From an uncultured Porphyromonadaceae bacterium (GTDB taxonomy: Bacteria; Bacteroidota; Bacteroidia; Bacteroidales; Muribaculaceae), in assembly GCA_900544305.1 (NCBI GenBank), contig UQUV01000007.1, positions 47,250 through 111,249 on the forward strand: 64,000 nucleotides of DNA, given 5' to 3'. The position numbers and the translations under genes were made by a program. This document shows, piece after piece, positions 7,585 through 16,393 of this stretch. Numbering within the stretch: position 1 is the first letter of the stretch; each line of letters opens with the position of its first letter. The notes beneath the pieces are model-generated. The model searched no databases and was not told where the DNA came from. It saw nothing but the letters and a program-made list of their open reading frames with translations.

Positions 7585-10233
7585 ATGTGGAAAAGAAAGA
7601 AACGGAATACGCAGTTGGCGTATAATTCAGAAAAAGTGTTTTTGACATCATCACAGACTTTAGCAGGATTGTATGAATATCTACAAACTTCTCCACATGG
7701 ATTGCCGTCAGCAGAAATCGAACAGCGCCAGATTGATTACGGAAAAAATGAAGTGGAGCACGAACAGCGTAAAAGTCCGTTCTCCACGTTGGTGAAGGCG
7801 TTTATCAATCCGTTTATCGGAGTGCTGACCGGTCTGGTGGTGGTTTCTTTCGTGCTCGATGTGCTGTTGGCACCGCCCGGTGAACAGGATTGGACGGCTA
7901 TCGTGATTATCTCCACCATGGTGATTGTCAGCACGCTGTTGCGCTTCTGGCAGGAATGGAAGGCCAACGTGTCGAGCCAGTCGTTGCTGAAACTGGTGAC
8001 GAACACCTGCTATGTGCGCCGTCAGGGTGTGGCCGACGAGGAAATCAGCATCGACGAGCTTGTTCCGGGCGATGTGGTGATGATAGCCGCAGGCGACATG
8101 ATTCCCGCCGATTTGCGTATCATTGAAGCGAAGGACCTGTTCGTCAGCCAGGCGTCACTTACCGGCGAGTCCGACCCGATTGAAAAACTTCCCGAAAACC
8201 GTAAGGAGAAAGCGGCAAAGGGCAGTGTGGTGGAACTTGACAACATCTGCTTTATGGGGTCGAACGTGGTGAGCGGTTCGGCTACAGGCATCGTGTTTGC
8301 CACGGGCAACGATACTTATCTCGGTACTATTGCCAAAAGCATAGCCGGTCACCGTGCGGCTACGGCCTTCGACAAGGGTATCAGCCGTGTGAGCCTGTTG
8401 CTTATCCGTTTTATGCTGGTGATGATTCCTTTCGTGTTTCTTGTCAACGGAGTGACGAAAGGCGACTGGCTGGAAGCCTTTATCTTTGCCGTATCGGTGG
8501 CAGTAGGGCTGACTCCGGAAATGCTTCCGATGATTGTCACCGCCAACCTGTCGAAAGGTGCTGTGGCGATGTCGAAGAAAAAGACGATTGTCAAGGACTT
8601 GAACGCCATCCAGAATTTCGGTGCCATGAACATTCTCTGCACCGACAAGACCGGAACGCTGACTTGCGACCAGATTGTGCTGGAAAAATATATGAACGCC
8701 GACGGCAGCCGCGACGACAAGATGCGGATTCTGCGCCATGCCTATTTCAACAGCTTTTTCCAAACCGGACTGAAAAATCTGATGGACAAGGCCATCCTTT
8801 CGCATGTGAAGGACCTGTCGCTCGAGCATTTGAAGGACAGCTACCGCAAGGTGGACGAAATACCGTTTGACTTTACACGGCGGCGCATGTCGGTCGTAGT
8901 GGAGGATTTGCAGGGAAAACGGCAGATTGTCACGAAAGGTGCCGTGGAAGAAATGCTCGACATCTGTTCCTACGCCGAATTCGACGGAGCGGTGCATCCG
9001 CTTTCCGACGAACTTCGCGAAAAGGCAAAATCGGTGAGCGAAGGCATGAACAAGCAGGGAATGCGTGTGCTTGCCGTAGCACAGAAAAGCTATCTCGACA
9101 AGGACTGCAATTTCAGCGTAGCTGATGAGCAGGACATGGTGTTGATTGGTTTCCTTGCCTTCCTCGACCCACCCAAACCGTCGGCTGCAAGCGCCATCCG
9201 CCAGATTCATGAGCATGGAATTGAGGTAAAGGTGCTGTCGGGCGACAACGACGCTGTGGTGCGTACCATTGCCCGTCAAGTAGGCATTGACACGAGAAAC
9301 GCCCTGACCGGTCCGGAATTTGCGGCCATGAGCGTGGAACAGCAGAAAAAGGCAGTGGCCGTGACTACGGTATTCTCCAAGCTGACACCGCTGCAGAAAA
9401 CGCAAATCATCACGCTGCTGCAGGAGCAGGACAATACGGTGGGATTTCTGGGCGACGGCATCAACGATGCTGCTGCACTCCGTCAGTCGGATATCGGCAT
9501 CTCGGTGGATTCGGCTGTCGACATCGCCAAGGAGAGCGCCGACATTATCCTGCTGGAAAAGGACCTGATGGTGCTGGAGGACGGTGTGCTTGAAGGACGG
9601 AAAACATTCGGCAACATCGTGAAATATGTGAAGATGACCGCCAGCTCCAATTTTGGCAATATGTTCAGCGTGATGGCGGCGAGTGCGTTTCTGCCGTTCC
9701 TGCCGATGCTGCCCATCCATCTGCTCATACAGAACTTGCTTTACGATATTTCGCAAACCACGATACCGTTCGACCGTCTGGATGCCGAATACCTGCGCAA
9801 GCCGCGCCGCTGGGATGCTTCCGACCTGAGCCGTTTCATGATATTTGTCGGACCGATCAGTTCCGTTTTCGACATCATTACCTATTTGGTGATGTGGTAC
9901 GTGTTCGGCTGCCAGTCGGTGGAACACCAGACTCTGTTCCAGTCGGGATGGTTTATCGAAGGATTGCTGTCGCAGACACTGATTGTGCACATGATACGTA
10001 CGCGCAAGATACCGTTCTTCCAGAGCATGGCATCGTGGCAAGTGACCGGGCTGACATTCCTGATTATGGCCGTGGGCATACTGATTCCCTTCTCGCCGTT
10101 CGGGGCTTCCATCGGCCTTCAGCCGCTTCCTTGGACCTATTTCCCGTGGCTTGTAGGCATACTGTTGTCCTACAGCGTGTTGACTCAATTGGTGAAGAAC
10201 TGGTATATCCGCAAATTTGTGCGTTGGTTGTAG
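7585..10233 (+). CDS. mgtA: Magnesium-translocating P-type ATPase
   Basis: This inner-membrane P3B ATPase imports Mg2+. The 882-residue protein has all family landmarks. These are TGES in the actuator domain, the P3B segment GLTPEMLPMIV in the membrane, Asp354 in the phosphorylation motif DKTGTLT, and the hinge motif GDGINDAAAL. A block of C-terminal helices (residues about 690-880) follows. Family length is normally close to 900. It begins just after the first heptamer repeat and is followed 4 bp later by a porin-like gene, suggesting co-transcription of inner- and outer-membrane cation transport. Confidence 0.95.
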   Translation: MWKRKKRNTQLAYNSEKVFLTSSQTLAGLYEYLQTSPHGLPSAEIEQRQIDYGKNEVEHEQRKSPFSTLVKAFINPFIGVLTGLVVVSFVLDVLLAPPGEQDWTAIVIISTMVIVSTLLRFWQEWKANVSSQSLLKLVTNTCYVRRQGVADEEISIDELVPGDVVMIAAGDMIPADLRIIEAKDLFVSQASLTGESDPIEKLPENRKEKAAKGSVVELDNICFMGSNVVSGSATGIVFATGNDTYLGTIAKSIAGHRAATAFDKGISRVSLLLIRFMLVMIPFVFLVNGVTKGDWLEAFIFAVSVAVGLTPEMLPMIVTANLSKGAVAMSKKKTIVKDLNAIQNFGAMNILCTDKTGTLTCDQIVLEKYMNADGSRDDKMRILRHAYFNSFFQTGLKNLMDKAILSHVKDLSLEHLKDSYRKVDEIPFDFTRRRMSVVVEDLQGKRQIVTKGAVEEMLDICSYAEFDGAVHPLSDELREKAKSVSEGMNKQGMRVLAVAQKSYLDKDCNFSVADEQDMVLIGFLAFLDPPKPSAASAIRQIHEHGIEVKVLSGDNDAVVRTIARQVGIDTRNALTGPEFAAMSVEQQKKAVAVTTVFSKLTPLQKTQIITLLQEQDNTVGFLGDGINDAAALRQSDIGISVDSAVDIAKESADIILLEKDLMVLEDGVLEGRKTFGNIVKYVKMTASSNFGNMFSVMAASAFLPFLPMLPIHLLIQNLLYDISQTTIPFDRLDAEYLRKPRRWDASDLSRFMIFVGPISSVFDIITYLVMWYVFGCQSVEHQTLFQSGWFIEGLLSQTLIVHMIRTRKIPFFQSMASWQVTGLTFLIMAVGILIPFSPFGASIGLQPLPWTYFPWLVGILLSYSVLTQLVKNWYIRKFVRWL

Positions 10234-10237
10234 CGGT

Positions 10238-11266
10238 ATGAAGGTTTTCCCGATTCTTTTGGTTCTGCCGATGCTGTTGTCGGCGGAACCGTTTACGGGC
10301 ACCTACACCACGGAAATCCAAACCGATTTCAAGGGAAAGGCAAATTGGATCAATCAGCTCCGTTTTGACTGCGTTCAGCCGTTGGGAGCCGGGTTTAAAG
10401 CCGAACTTGCATCGTACAGCATCAGCCGGACGGCGGAACACATCATTCCCGACAGGCAGATGTTTTCGAATATTGAGGAGGAGAACAATGCTTTTGTTCT
10501 GGCGGTTGCCGGCTGTGCGTGGGAAAGAAATGGTGTGCGACTTTTTGGAGGTGTCAGGAATGTGAATGAGGATTATTTTACGACGGAGACGGCTTCGCTG
10601 TTCACCAACAGCTCCTGCGGTATCTTTCCGACGATTTCAGCCAATATGCCGTTGGCCAACTATCCGTTGTCGTCGATGTGCGTCGACGGAAGCTGGAGCA
10701 ATGACCGGCTGACGGTAAGAATGTCGCTTTACAACGGCACGGGACACAACCGTTGGCGGCGTGGTGACAATGTCTTTGTCGTAAATCCCGTAAAAGAAGG
10801 TTTAATGACAGTAACGAGTGTGGACTATGATGCGGATTTTGGGAGCTTTTCTGGGGGTGCTTTTGTACGCAGTGCTTTGCGTTCTTCAGTTTTGGCGGGA
10901 CAGCCGGTAGAACCGGTCGTAAATGCCGCTTGGTGGGTGAATCTTGAGCCTTCACTCCGTTTGTCGGAGTCGGGCAGGCTGGATTTCCTCGTGCAGTATT
11001 CCGAGAATCCCGTGCCGGGCAATGAATGCCGCCGTTACGGTGGTCTTGGAGCACGGTGGAGCTACACGGCGGGAAGGACGAAAGGCGAGGCCGGGGTGTT
11101 TGCCGACTGGGTGGAGTATGCCGGTGAAAACGAGTGGCTGTGCGAACTGACATGGAAATGCCATTTTAAGCAGGCGTTTGCGCTGCAACCGGCTTTGCAG
11201 GTGATTGGCAACCGGTCGGGAACGTATCCCGTCGCATTGCTTCGCTTTTCGTGGCAGTTGTTTTAG
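10238..11266 (+). CDS. Outer-membrane porin-like protein (OprB-like)
   Basis: The 342-residue protein has an N-terminal signal peptide (MKVFPILLVLPMLLSAEP). Alternating hydrophobic and polar stretches follow, and the last residue is Phe (LLRFSWQLF), as in many beta-barrel outer-membrane proteins. The segment SSCGIFPTISANMPLANYPLSSM resembles the carbohydrate-selective porin OprB family, but I read this by eye only. ATG 10238 is chosen over an upstream in-frame start because the signal peptide begins there. It starts 4 bp after mgtA, so an outer-membrane route for Mg2+ or a counter-solute is a reasonable inference. Confidence 0.6.
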   Translation: MKVFPILLVLPMLLSAEPFTGTYTTEIQTDFKGKANWINQLRFDCVQPLGAGFKAELASYSISRTAEHIIPDRQMFSNIEEENNAFVLAVAGCAWERNGVRLFGGVRNVNEDYFTTETASLFTNSSCGIFPTISANMPLANYPLSSMCVDGSWSNDRLTVRMSLYNGTGHNRWRRGDNVFVVNPVKEGLMTVTSVDYDADFGSFSGGAFVRSALRSSVLAGQPVEPVVNAAWWVNLEPSLRLSESGRLDFLVQYSENPVPGNECRRYGGLGARWSYTAGRTKGEAGVFADWVEYAGENEWLCELTWKCHFKQAFALQPALQVIGNRSGTYPVALLRFSWQLF

Positions 11267-11299
11267 GGCGGATGTGTTTTTTATCTGTCCGATGAGGCT

Positions 11300-11307
11300 T
11301 ATCTTTG
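11300..11307 (+). promoter_or_regulatory. -7 box upstream of cutC
   Basis: TATCTTTG matches the consensus and lies 17 bp before the ATG at 11325, giving a very short leader. The -33 position is only T-rich. Confidence 0.5.
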
Positions 11308-11324
11308 CAGAAAGTGAAGATGCA

Positions 11325-12065
11325 ATGATGGACTACAGATTTGAAATATGTGCCAACTCAGTGGAAAGCTGTCTGGCAGCACAGGAGGGGGGTGCCCACC
11401 GTGTGGAACTTTGTGCCGGAATACCCGAAGGCGGAACAACTCCGTCGTATGGTGAAATCGTCGTGGCACGCCGGTTGCTCGATATCCGTCTGCATGTGAT
11501 TATCCGTCCGCGAGGTGGCGATTTCCTCTATTCGCCGGTGGAAGTCGACACGATGGTGGAGGATATCCGCATGGCGCGTCAGGCAGGGGCTGACGGGGTG
11601 GTGTTCGGCTGTTTGGATGAAAACGGCGATTTGGATATGCCGGCCATGCGCCGGCTGATGGATGCCGCCCGGGGATGTTCGGTGACTTTCCACCGCGCTT
11701 TCGACCGCTGCCGCAACCCGTTCGGCGTGATGGAGCAGCTGGTGGAACTGGGCGTTGACCGCATTCTTACATCCGGTCAGCAGCCTACAGCTCCCGAAGG
11801 CGCTGCAATGATTAAAGAACTCGTAGAACGTGCCGGCGGAAGAATTACGATTTTGGCCGGTTGCGGAGTGAACGAAGGGAATATCCGCCAATTGGCAGAA
11901 GTAACGGGCGTGAAAGAGTTTCATTTCTCCGCGCGTGAATCCGTGAAAAGCCGGATGAAGCTTGCCAACCCCGATGTGCAGATGGGTGCCGCCGGAGTGG
12001 ATGAATATACCCGCCAGGTGACGACAGCCGCCCGCGTCCGTGCTACCATTGAGAGGTTAGGGTGA
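11325..12065 (+). CDS. cutC: CutC-family copper homeostasis protein
   Basis: The 246-residue protein is a predicted TIM barrel of the CutC family, linked to copper homeostasis, though its biochemical activity is still debated. Family segments are clear: FEICANSVESCLAAQEGGAHRVELC at the N-terminus (read across 11331-11410), IIRPRGGDF, VVFGCLDENG, VTFHRAFDRC, ILTSGQQPTAPEG and AGCGVNEGNI. Two ATGs (11325 and 11328) are possible; upstream in-frame codons are discarded because the conserved start is here. The stop lies inside the left arm of the second heptamer repeat. Confidence 0.92.
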   Translation: MMDYRFEICANSVESCLAAQEGGAHRVELCAGIPEGGTTPSYGEIVVARRLLDIRLHVIIRPRGGDFLYSPVEVDTMVEDIRMARQAGADGVVFGCLDENGDLDMPAMRRLMDAARGCSVTFHRAFDRCRNPFGVMEQLVELGVDRILTSGQQPTAPEGAAMIKELVERAGGRITILAGCGVNEGNIRQLAEVTGVKEFHFSARESVKSRMKLANPDVQMGAAGVDEYTRQVTTAARVRATIERLG

Positions 12066-12238
12066 ATTTACGGTTTACGGTTTACAGTTTACAGTTTACA
12101 GAGTTGTGATTAAGGGTTTACAGTTTATATAGCTGAGGAGCCTTTAAGATAAAGGATATGGGCGAAGGCCGGGGAATTTAGACATCGTCGGCAGGCTTAG
12201 CGTCAGTAAACTGTAAACCGTAAACTCTCCCTAACCCT
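12055..12238. repeat. Intergenic GTTTACR heptamer repeat, long inverted form (copy 2)
   Basis: The left arm has TTAGGGTG and about five heptamers (12066-12100). An extra GTTTACA follows at 12116. The right arm (12205-12225) carries three inverted heptamers, AGTAAAC, TGTAAAC and CGTAAAC, followed by CTCCCTAACCC. The two halves can form a long imperfect hairpin with about 100 nt between the arms. It separates the convergent cutC and EamA genes and may act as their terminator. I see no gene in it. Confidence 0.8.
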
Positions 12239-12239
12239 T

Positions 12240-13157
12240 TTATGAATGGTGTGGGCGGAAATGTTTCAGCACTTGTGAGAGGGTCTTTTTCAGCGTGTCG
12301 CTGAGGATGATGATGGTTACCGCTACGATAATGAGCAGAATGCCGGTGGCTTCCTGCATGGTGAAGGCTTCATTGAAGATGCAGACACCGATGACGACAG
12401 CCGTAAGTGGCTCCATCGCTCCCAAAACGGAAGTCATGGTGCCTCCGATATGGCGGATGGCAAGCACCAGCGTAATGTTGGAAACAACTGTCGGAACAAC
12501 GGCAAGAAGCACCAGATTGCCTACTGACAAAGCATCGGGAATCGGCTGTATGCCTTCGTTGGTGGCAGCCTTAATGGCAAAAAGCACGGTGCTGACAATG
12601 AATACGTAGAATGCCAGTTTGCGGCTGCTCATGTTGCGGACACGCGACTTGTTGACGCCGGTAATGTAGCTGGCATAGCCGACGGCGGAAAGCAGCACGA
12701 TGATAATGCCTTCTGCACTTACCGTCAGTTCCGAGCCTTTCAGGGAGAGCTGTGCCACGCCGAAAACCGCCATGACGATGGCCAGCCATGTCATCCATGA
12801 GGCTTTTTCGCGGAAAAGAACAAGCATCAGCAGCGTTACGAACACGGGATAGGTGAAATGGAGCGTTGTTGCCATTCCCGAACCCATGAAATTGTAGCCC
12901 CAGAAGAGAAACAGGGCGGAAGCCGTATAGAACACACCCAACAGTATAATCAGCGGGATGTCCTTGCGCTCGATGCTGAATGACTCCTTTTTCACTTTCA
13001 GCATTATCCCCAGGGCGATGGTGGCAAAAAGGAAGCGGTAGAAAAGAATGGAATCAAACGCCATGCCTTTAGCCATCAGGGGCAATGTGAACAACGGAAT
13101 CAGTCCGAAGGTGACCGATGTCGCAATACCGTAACAAAAACCTTTAAAACTACTCAT
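12240..13157 (-). CDS. EamA/DMT-family transporter
   Basis: This inner-membrane protein of 305 residues has about ten hydrophobic helices arranged as two repeats of the drug/metabolite transporter (EamA) fold. The N-terminal half includes FLFWGYNFMGSGMATTLHFT. The C-terminal half includes GGTMTSVLGAMEPLTAVVIG, a typical EamA signature. Substrate is unknown. The ATG at 13157 is preferred to a TTG two codons upstream. Confidence 0.88.
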   Translation of the reverse strand: MSSFKGFCYGIATSVTFGLIPLFTLPLMAKGMAFDSILFYRFLFATIALGIMLKVKKESFSIERKDIPLIILLGVFYTASALFLFWGYNFMGSGMATTLHFTYPVFVTLLMLVLFREKASWMTWLAIVMAVFGVAQLSLKGSELTVSAEGIIIVLLSAVGYASYITGVNKSRVRNMSSRKLAFYVFIVSTVLFAIKAATNEGIQPIPDALSVGNLVLLAVVPTVVSNITLVLAIRHIGGTMTSVLGAMEPLTAVVIGVCIFNEAFTMQEATGILLIIVAVTIIILSDTLKKTLSQVLKHFRPHHS

Positions 13158-13181
13158 TTTCAATACCGTTTAAAATGCCTG

Positions 13182-13189
13182 CAAAGATA
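13182..13189 (-). promoter_or_regulatory. -7 box upstream of the EamA transporter gene
   Basis: On the minus strand this reads TATCTTTG, 25 bp before the start codon. No clear -33 box. Confidence 0.5.
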
Positions 13190-13252
13190 GTCTTTCTTTT
13201 GACTTTTGAAGTGGGTATTCTTCAAAATTATTGTCAGTAAGTGCGAATTCTG

Positions 13253-13284
13253 TTTGCGCGTGGGGATATTCTGTTGTATTTTTG
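13253..13284 (+). promoter_or_regulatory. Promoter of the alpha/beta hydrolase gene
   Basis: TTTG (13253-13256), 20 bp, TATTTTTG (13277-13284): consensus boxes at the ideal spacing, 44 bp before the ATG. Confidence 0.75.
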
Positions 13285-13328
13285 CTTTGCGGTATGAATT
13301 TGACCGTTGACTATAAAACATTTTGAAA

Positions 13329-14042
13329 ATGGAAGAAAGAATAATCTGTCTGCAAAACGATGAAAAGCCGGCACGCCTGCATGTGTTTTCAGCAGGCGAA
13401 GGTGCAAAGACGGCTGTCGTAATGTGTCCCGGCGGAGGTTTCCGCCAAGTGGCAATGGAACATGAAGGGCGCGATTTCGCACCCTGGTTCAACGAGCGTC
13501 GCATAACGTTTGCAGTTCTCGAATATCGTATGCCGGAAGGCAACGGCAATTTGCCGCTTGAAGACGTCCGGGCGGCAATGAAGGCGATGCGTGCCGAAGG
13601 CTATGAGCGCGTCGGAATCATGGGTGCTTCGATTGGCGGCTATATAGCCGGAAGCGGCGCCGTATTTCTGGACGGTGCGGAGCGCCCCGATTTTCAGATT
13701 CTGCTATACCCGGTGGTCAGCATGCTCGACAGTCTGACTCATTTGCCTTCCCGCGAAAGAATGTTGGGTGCGGTTGTGTCGGAAGAAGAACAGCAACGCC
13801 GTTCGCTGGAACTGCATGTCAACAGTGAGACTCCCCGTGCGTTTATCGTACTGACGGCCGACGATCAGGCAGTCAGTCCTGTGAATTCTCTCCGATACTA
13901 TGAAGCGCTGCTGAAGCATAATGTGCCCGCCACGCTGCATGTCTATCCCGCAGGAGGTCACAGTTTCGGTTTCCGCGACACATTCGCCTATAAGGCATTA
14001 TGGCTCTCCGAACTCGACAAGTTCCTGTCGGAGTTGGCGTGA
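13329..14042 (+). CDS. Alpha/beta hydrolase, acetylesterase-like
   Basis: This is a predicted cytoplasmic serine hydrolase of 237 residues. The oxyanion-hole region is CPGGGFRQVA. The nucleophile is Ser101 in GASIGGY. The likely acid is the Asp in LTADDQAVSP and the base is the His in AGGHSFGF. The layout fits the BD-FAE/acetyl-xylan-esterase-like group common in gut Bacteroidota, but no neighbour here ties it to a polysaccharide locus, so the substrate is open. ATG 13329 is preferred over a TTG two codons upstream. Confidence 0.85.
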   Translation: MEERIICLQNDEKPARLHVFSAGEGAKTAVVMCPGGGFRQVAMEHEGRDFAPWFNERRITFAVLEYRMPEGNGNLPLEDVRAAMKAMRAEGYERVGIMGASIGGYIAGSGAVFLDGAERPDFQILLYPVVSMLDSLTHLPSRERMLGAVVSEEEQQRRSLELHVNSETPRAFIVLTADDQAVSPVNSLRYYEALLKHNVPATLHVYPAGGHSFGFRDTFAYKALWLSELDKFLSELA

Positions 14043-14056
14043 TATATTTCCCTGAC

Positions 14057-14110
14057 AAGAACGCCAGGCATCGGTTACTAATTCCGGTGCCTGGCGTTCT
14101 TTGTTTCTGT
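14057..14110 (+). terminator. Rho-independent terminator after the hydrolase gene
   Basis: An 18-bp stem, left arm 14057-14074 and right arm 14085-14102 with one G-U pair, is followed by a T-rich run (TTGTTTCTGTTG). Confidence 0.85.
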
Positions 14111-14113
14111 TGC

Positions 14114-14152
14114 AAAAGAAAGCTCCTGCCTTTCATCGCGAGAGGCAGGAGC
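14114..14152 (-). terminator. Rho-independent terminator of the 14177-16324 gene
   Basis: Read on the minus strand, GCTCCTGCC and GGCAGGAGC form a 9-10 bp stem followed by TTTCTTTT. It lies 24 bp after the minus-strand stop and next to the plus-strand terminator of the convergent gene. Confidence 0.85.
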
Positions 14153-14176
14153 AGATTAGTTTGTTCGTATAAAAAC

Positions 14177-16324
14177 CTATCTTACTGTTACTTTCTTTAT
14201 GAAATTTTTTGACTGAATAATGTATATGCCGCTTTGTAAATTGAATTGCATTTCAGTGCCTTCCTTTTCAGCTATCAGCTGGCCGAGAGTGTTGTAGATT
14301 CTTGCCGTCACCTCTTCGGCGGCCGTCACATATACTGTATCGTTGGCTGCTGAAACTTGGATGTTGTCGTTTTCAACGGATTCCACACCCGAAGTTTCGT
14401 TGATTTCCACTTTGTCGATGTGAATATTGTAGCCATAGTCCGACATGCCTTTGAAAGCGATGGCAATGGCTTTTTCTCCTGCATACTTGTTGAGGTCGAA
14501 TGAATATTGCTTCCAACCGTTTTCTGCGACTTCTCGGCTAATTTCGCCCATGCTTTCCACTGAACCGTCGGCTTTTACCACTTCAACGGCAACTTTGTCG
14601 TTGGTGGTAAAGGTGCCGGAATAGTGGTAGAGTGCGAAGCTCAGATACTGTTCCTTTCCGGCTGCCAGTTGGATGGCTGGAGAAATGATTCTCGATTCCG
14701 TCAGTTTCGGAACATCGGCTGAATATGAATTGAATGTGAGCAGACCGTTGTCGGCGTCGAATGCTTCGGTTGTCGGATTGTTTCCGCTGGATTCTACTGA
14801 CCAGCATACGGCATTGTTGCTGAGATTGCTTTCATACCAGTTGTATGCTGCTGTTCCGTTGGCAAATGATTCCGTAAACGGCGTCGACAGAGTGTTGCCG
14901 AAAAGCATTGCCTTTGAAACGGTGGCTTCTGATTCTCCGGCAGAGTTATAGGCAGTGACGGTATAGAAAGTATAGGCATATTTTTCGCCTGCCTTTTCGT
15001 CGGTGTAGCTGCATTCTGCCAAGTTGTCGGCAACGGTTACTCCGTCGTTGCGTACTATTTTGTAACGGAGGTTCTCTATATCGATATTTCCGTTGTTGAC
15101 TCCTGATTCCGGAGTGTCCCATGAAAGGACAGCTTTACCGCCGTTGTCGGCAATTGTCAGATTGCTTACCGGCTTCGGGATGTCAGTTCCTGCCCAGACT
15201 GTGAAGCGGGCATACAGGCCTTTTCCAACGTCGTTTTTTACGACAATGGCGATTCGTTTTTGCCCTTCCGTCAGTGTCAGGCTTTTTTCAAAATCAGCTC
15301 CCGGAGCATAGCCGCCTTCAGTGATGACGTTCTTTCCGTCGACTGATACCTGCACTTCCAAATCTCCTGTCAGCGTTTGTCCGTCAAAAGTCTTTTCCGG
15401 CAGCTTGAAGCTGAGAGTTCCTTCCAGAGCACTGTTATCGGTAGCGACATACGCCACATTCTCCACCCAGTTCGGTGCGCCATAGACCGGATTTTCAATG
15501 AAAGTGGCAACCATCTGGTAAGGACCGTCCGTTGAAATCTGCGTAGCCTTGCCTGTTTCCGTGTTTACTTCAAAGATATCCATCACTCCTGAACGGGCTG
15601 AGGCATACCAGTAGAGCTTGTCCGTTCGATAGTCGAATGTCATGCTTTGGCTGTATTTGGGGTCAAGTCCGGTGTAGCCGATGCGAGTCATCTCGCAAGT
15701 GGTTTTTTCTATTTCATACAAATCCCCTCTGGCATCAATGGCATACATTTTTCCTTTGCTGTTGATGGCGGCAACCGGGAATGTGATTTCGAGATAGTCC
15801 ATAATGGGAGTCGAAACTCCTGTTTTCGGGTCAAATTCGCGATAGTTGCGGTACACACCGCTCCATGGATCGGCGAAAAATCCGTATGTCTTTCCAGTGG
15901 TCGGGTCATAGCAGAGACTGCCGGCAAGGTTTTCAAGCAGTTCGATGACAACCGGTTCCTGTATCTGTTCCCATGTTTCGGCATCGAATGCCAGATAGCG
16001 GTTCCCGGAAGGAAAACCGTCTTCCATATCGTTGGTCATGGCATATACCTTACCGTTGACATACATGGCTGATTCCCAGGCAAAGTCTGCACCTTTTACG
16101 ACTGGGTTCAGTGCTACTTTGTCTGTGGCATAGAAGTTATAAAGTCCAAGGTCGGCTTCTCTGTCCTGGTCGCTTGTCCAGAATTTTGAACCGGCCATTG
16201 TTCCCCAAATGAGAGGTTCGTTGTCTGTGCGCAGCAGGTTTCCGCTGACTTCCGACAGACTTTCGGCTGTAGCCGTAGCGCACAGAGTCAGTAGGGCTGC
16301 TGATAGGAGTAGTTGCTTTTTCAT
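14177..16324 (-). CDS. T9SS-exported protein: propeller-like region, FN3, adhesin-type domain, sorting domain
   Basis: The 715-residue protein is predicted to be exported and cell-surface. A Sec signal peptide (MKKQLLLSAALLTLCATATA) leads into a region of about 270 residues with repeated short beta motifs such as GKVYAMTNDM, GKTYGFFAD and GKMYAIDARGDLYEI, suggestive of a beta-propeller. A fibronectin type III domain follows (VSNLTIADNGGKAVLSWDTP). Next is a beta-sandwich of the cleaved-adhesin/choice-of-anchor type (ESRIISPAIQLAAGKEQYLSF). The C-terminus (ARIYNTLGQLIAEKEG, then SGIYIIQSKNFIKKVTVR) is a type IX secretion sorting domain. It lies 69 bp downstream of the RCC1 gene. I cannot name a ligand. 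Confidence 0.82.
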   Translation of the reverse strand: MKKQLLLSAALLTLCATATAESLSEVSGNLLRTDNEPLIWGTMAGSKFWTSDQDREADLGLYNFYATDKVALNPVVKGADFAWESAMYVNGKVYAMTNDMEDGFPSGNRYLAFDAETWEQIQEPVVIELLENLAGSLCYDPTTGKTYGFFADPWSGVYRNYREFDPKTGVSTPIMDYLEITFPVAAINSKGKMYAIDARGDLYEIEKTTCEMTRIGYTGLDPKYSQSMTFDYRTDKLYWYASARSGVMDIFEVNTETGKATQISTDGPYQMVATFIENPVYGAPNWVENVAYVATDNSALEGTLSFKLPEKTFDGQTLTGDLEVQVSVDGKNVITEGGYAPGADFEKSLTLTEGQKRIAIVVKNDVGKGLYARFTVWAGTDIPKPVSNLTIADNGGKAVLSWDTPESGVNNGNIDIENLRYKIVRNDGVTVADNLAECSYTDEKAGEKYAYTFYTVTAYNSAGESEATVSKAMLFGNTLSTPFTESFANGTAAYNWYESNLSNNAVCWSVESSGNNPTTEAFDADNGLLTFNSYSADVPKLTESRIISPAIQLAAGKEQYLSFALYHYSGTFTTNDKVAVEVVKADGSVESMGEISREVAENGWKQYSFDLNKYAGEKAIAIAFKGMSDYGYNIHIDKVEINETSGVESVENDNIQVSAANDTVYVTAAEEVTARIYNTLGQLIAEKEGTEMQFNLQSGIYIIQSKNFIKKVTVR

Positions 16325-16330
16325 ATGCGG

Positions 16331-16378
16331 CTAAAAGATAATGGAGTGGGATGAAAGAAAATGTCCCGCTCCATTATC
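16331..16378 (-). terminator. Hairpin between the RCC1 gene and the 14177-16324 gene
   Basis: A 15-bp inverted repeat with one mismatch (16337-16351 and 16364-16378) is followed, on the minus strand, by TTTTAG. It probably terminates most RCC1-gene transcripts. The downstream gene has only a near-consensus TATCTTTT -7-like box overlapping the end of the stem, so readthrough may matter. Confidence 0.7.
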
Positions 16379-16393
16379 GGTTACAGTGATTAA

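Noticed and set aside
8155..10302. A 715-codon open frame on the minus strand opposite mgtA
   Set aside because: It is the mirror of a strongly supported mgtA frame, is rich in His, Gln and Arg, and has no recognisable domain.
12055..12238. CRISPR array or telomere-like repeat
   Set aside because: Heptamers are contiguous without spacers, and the TTAGGG-like arms occur only once or twice in a bacterial intergenic setting.
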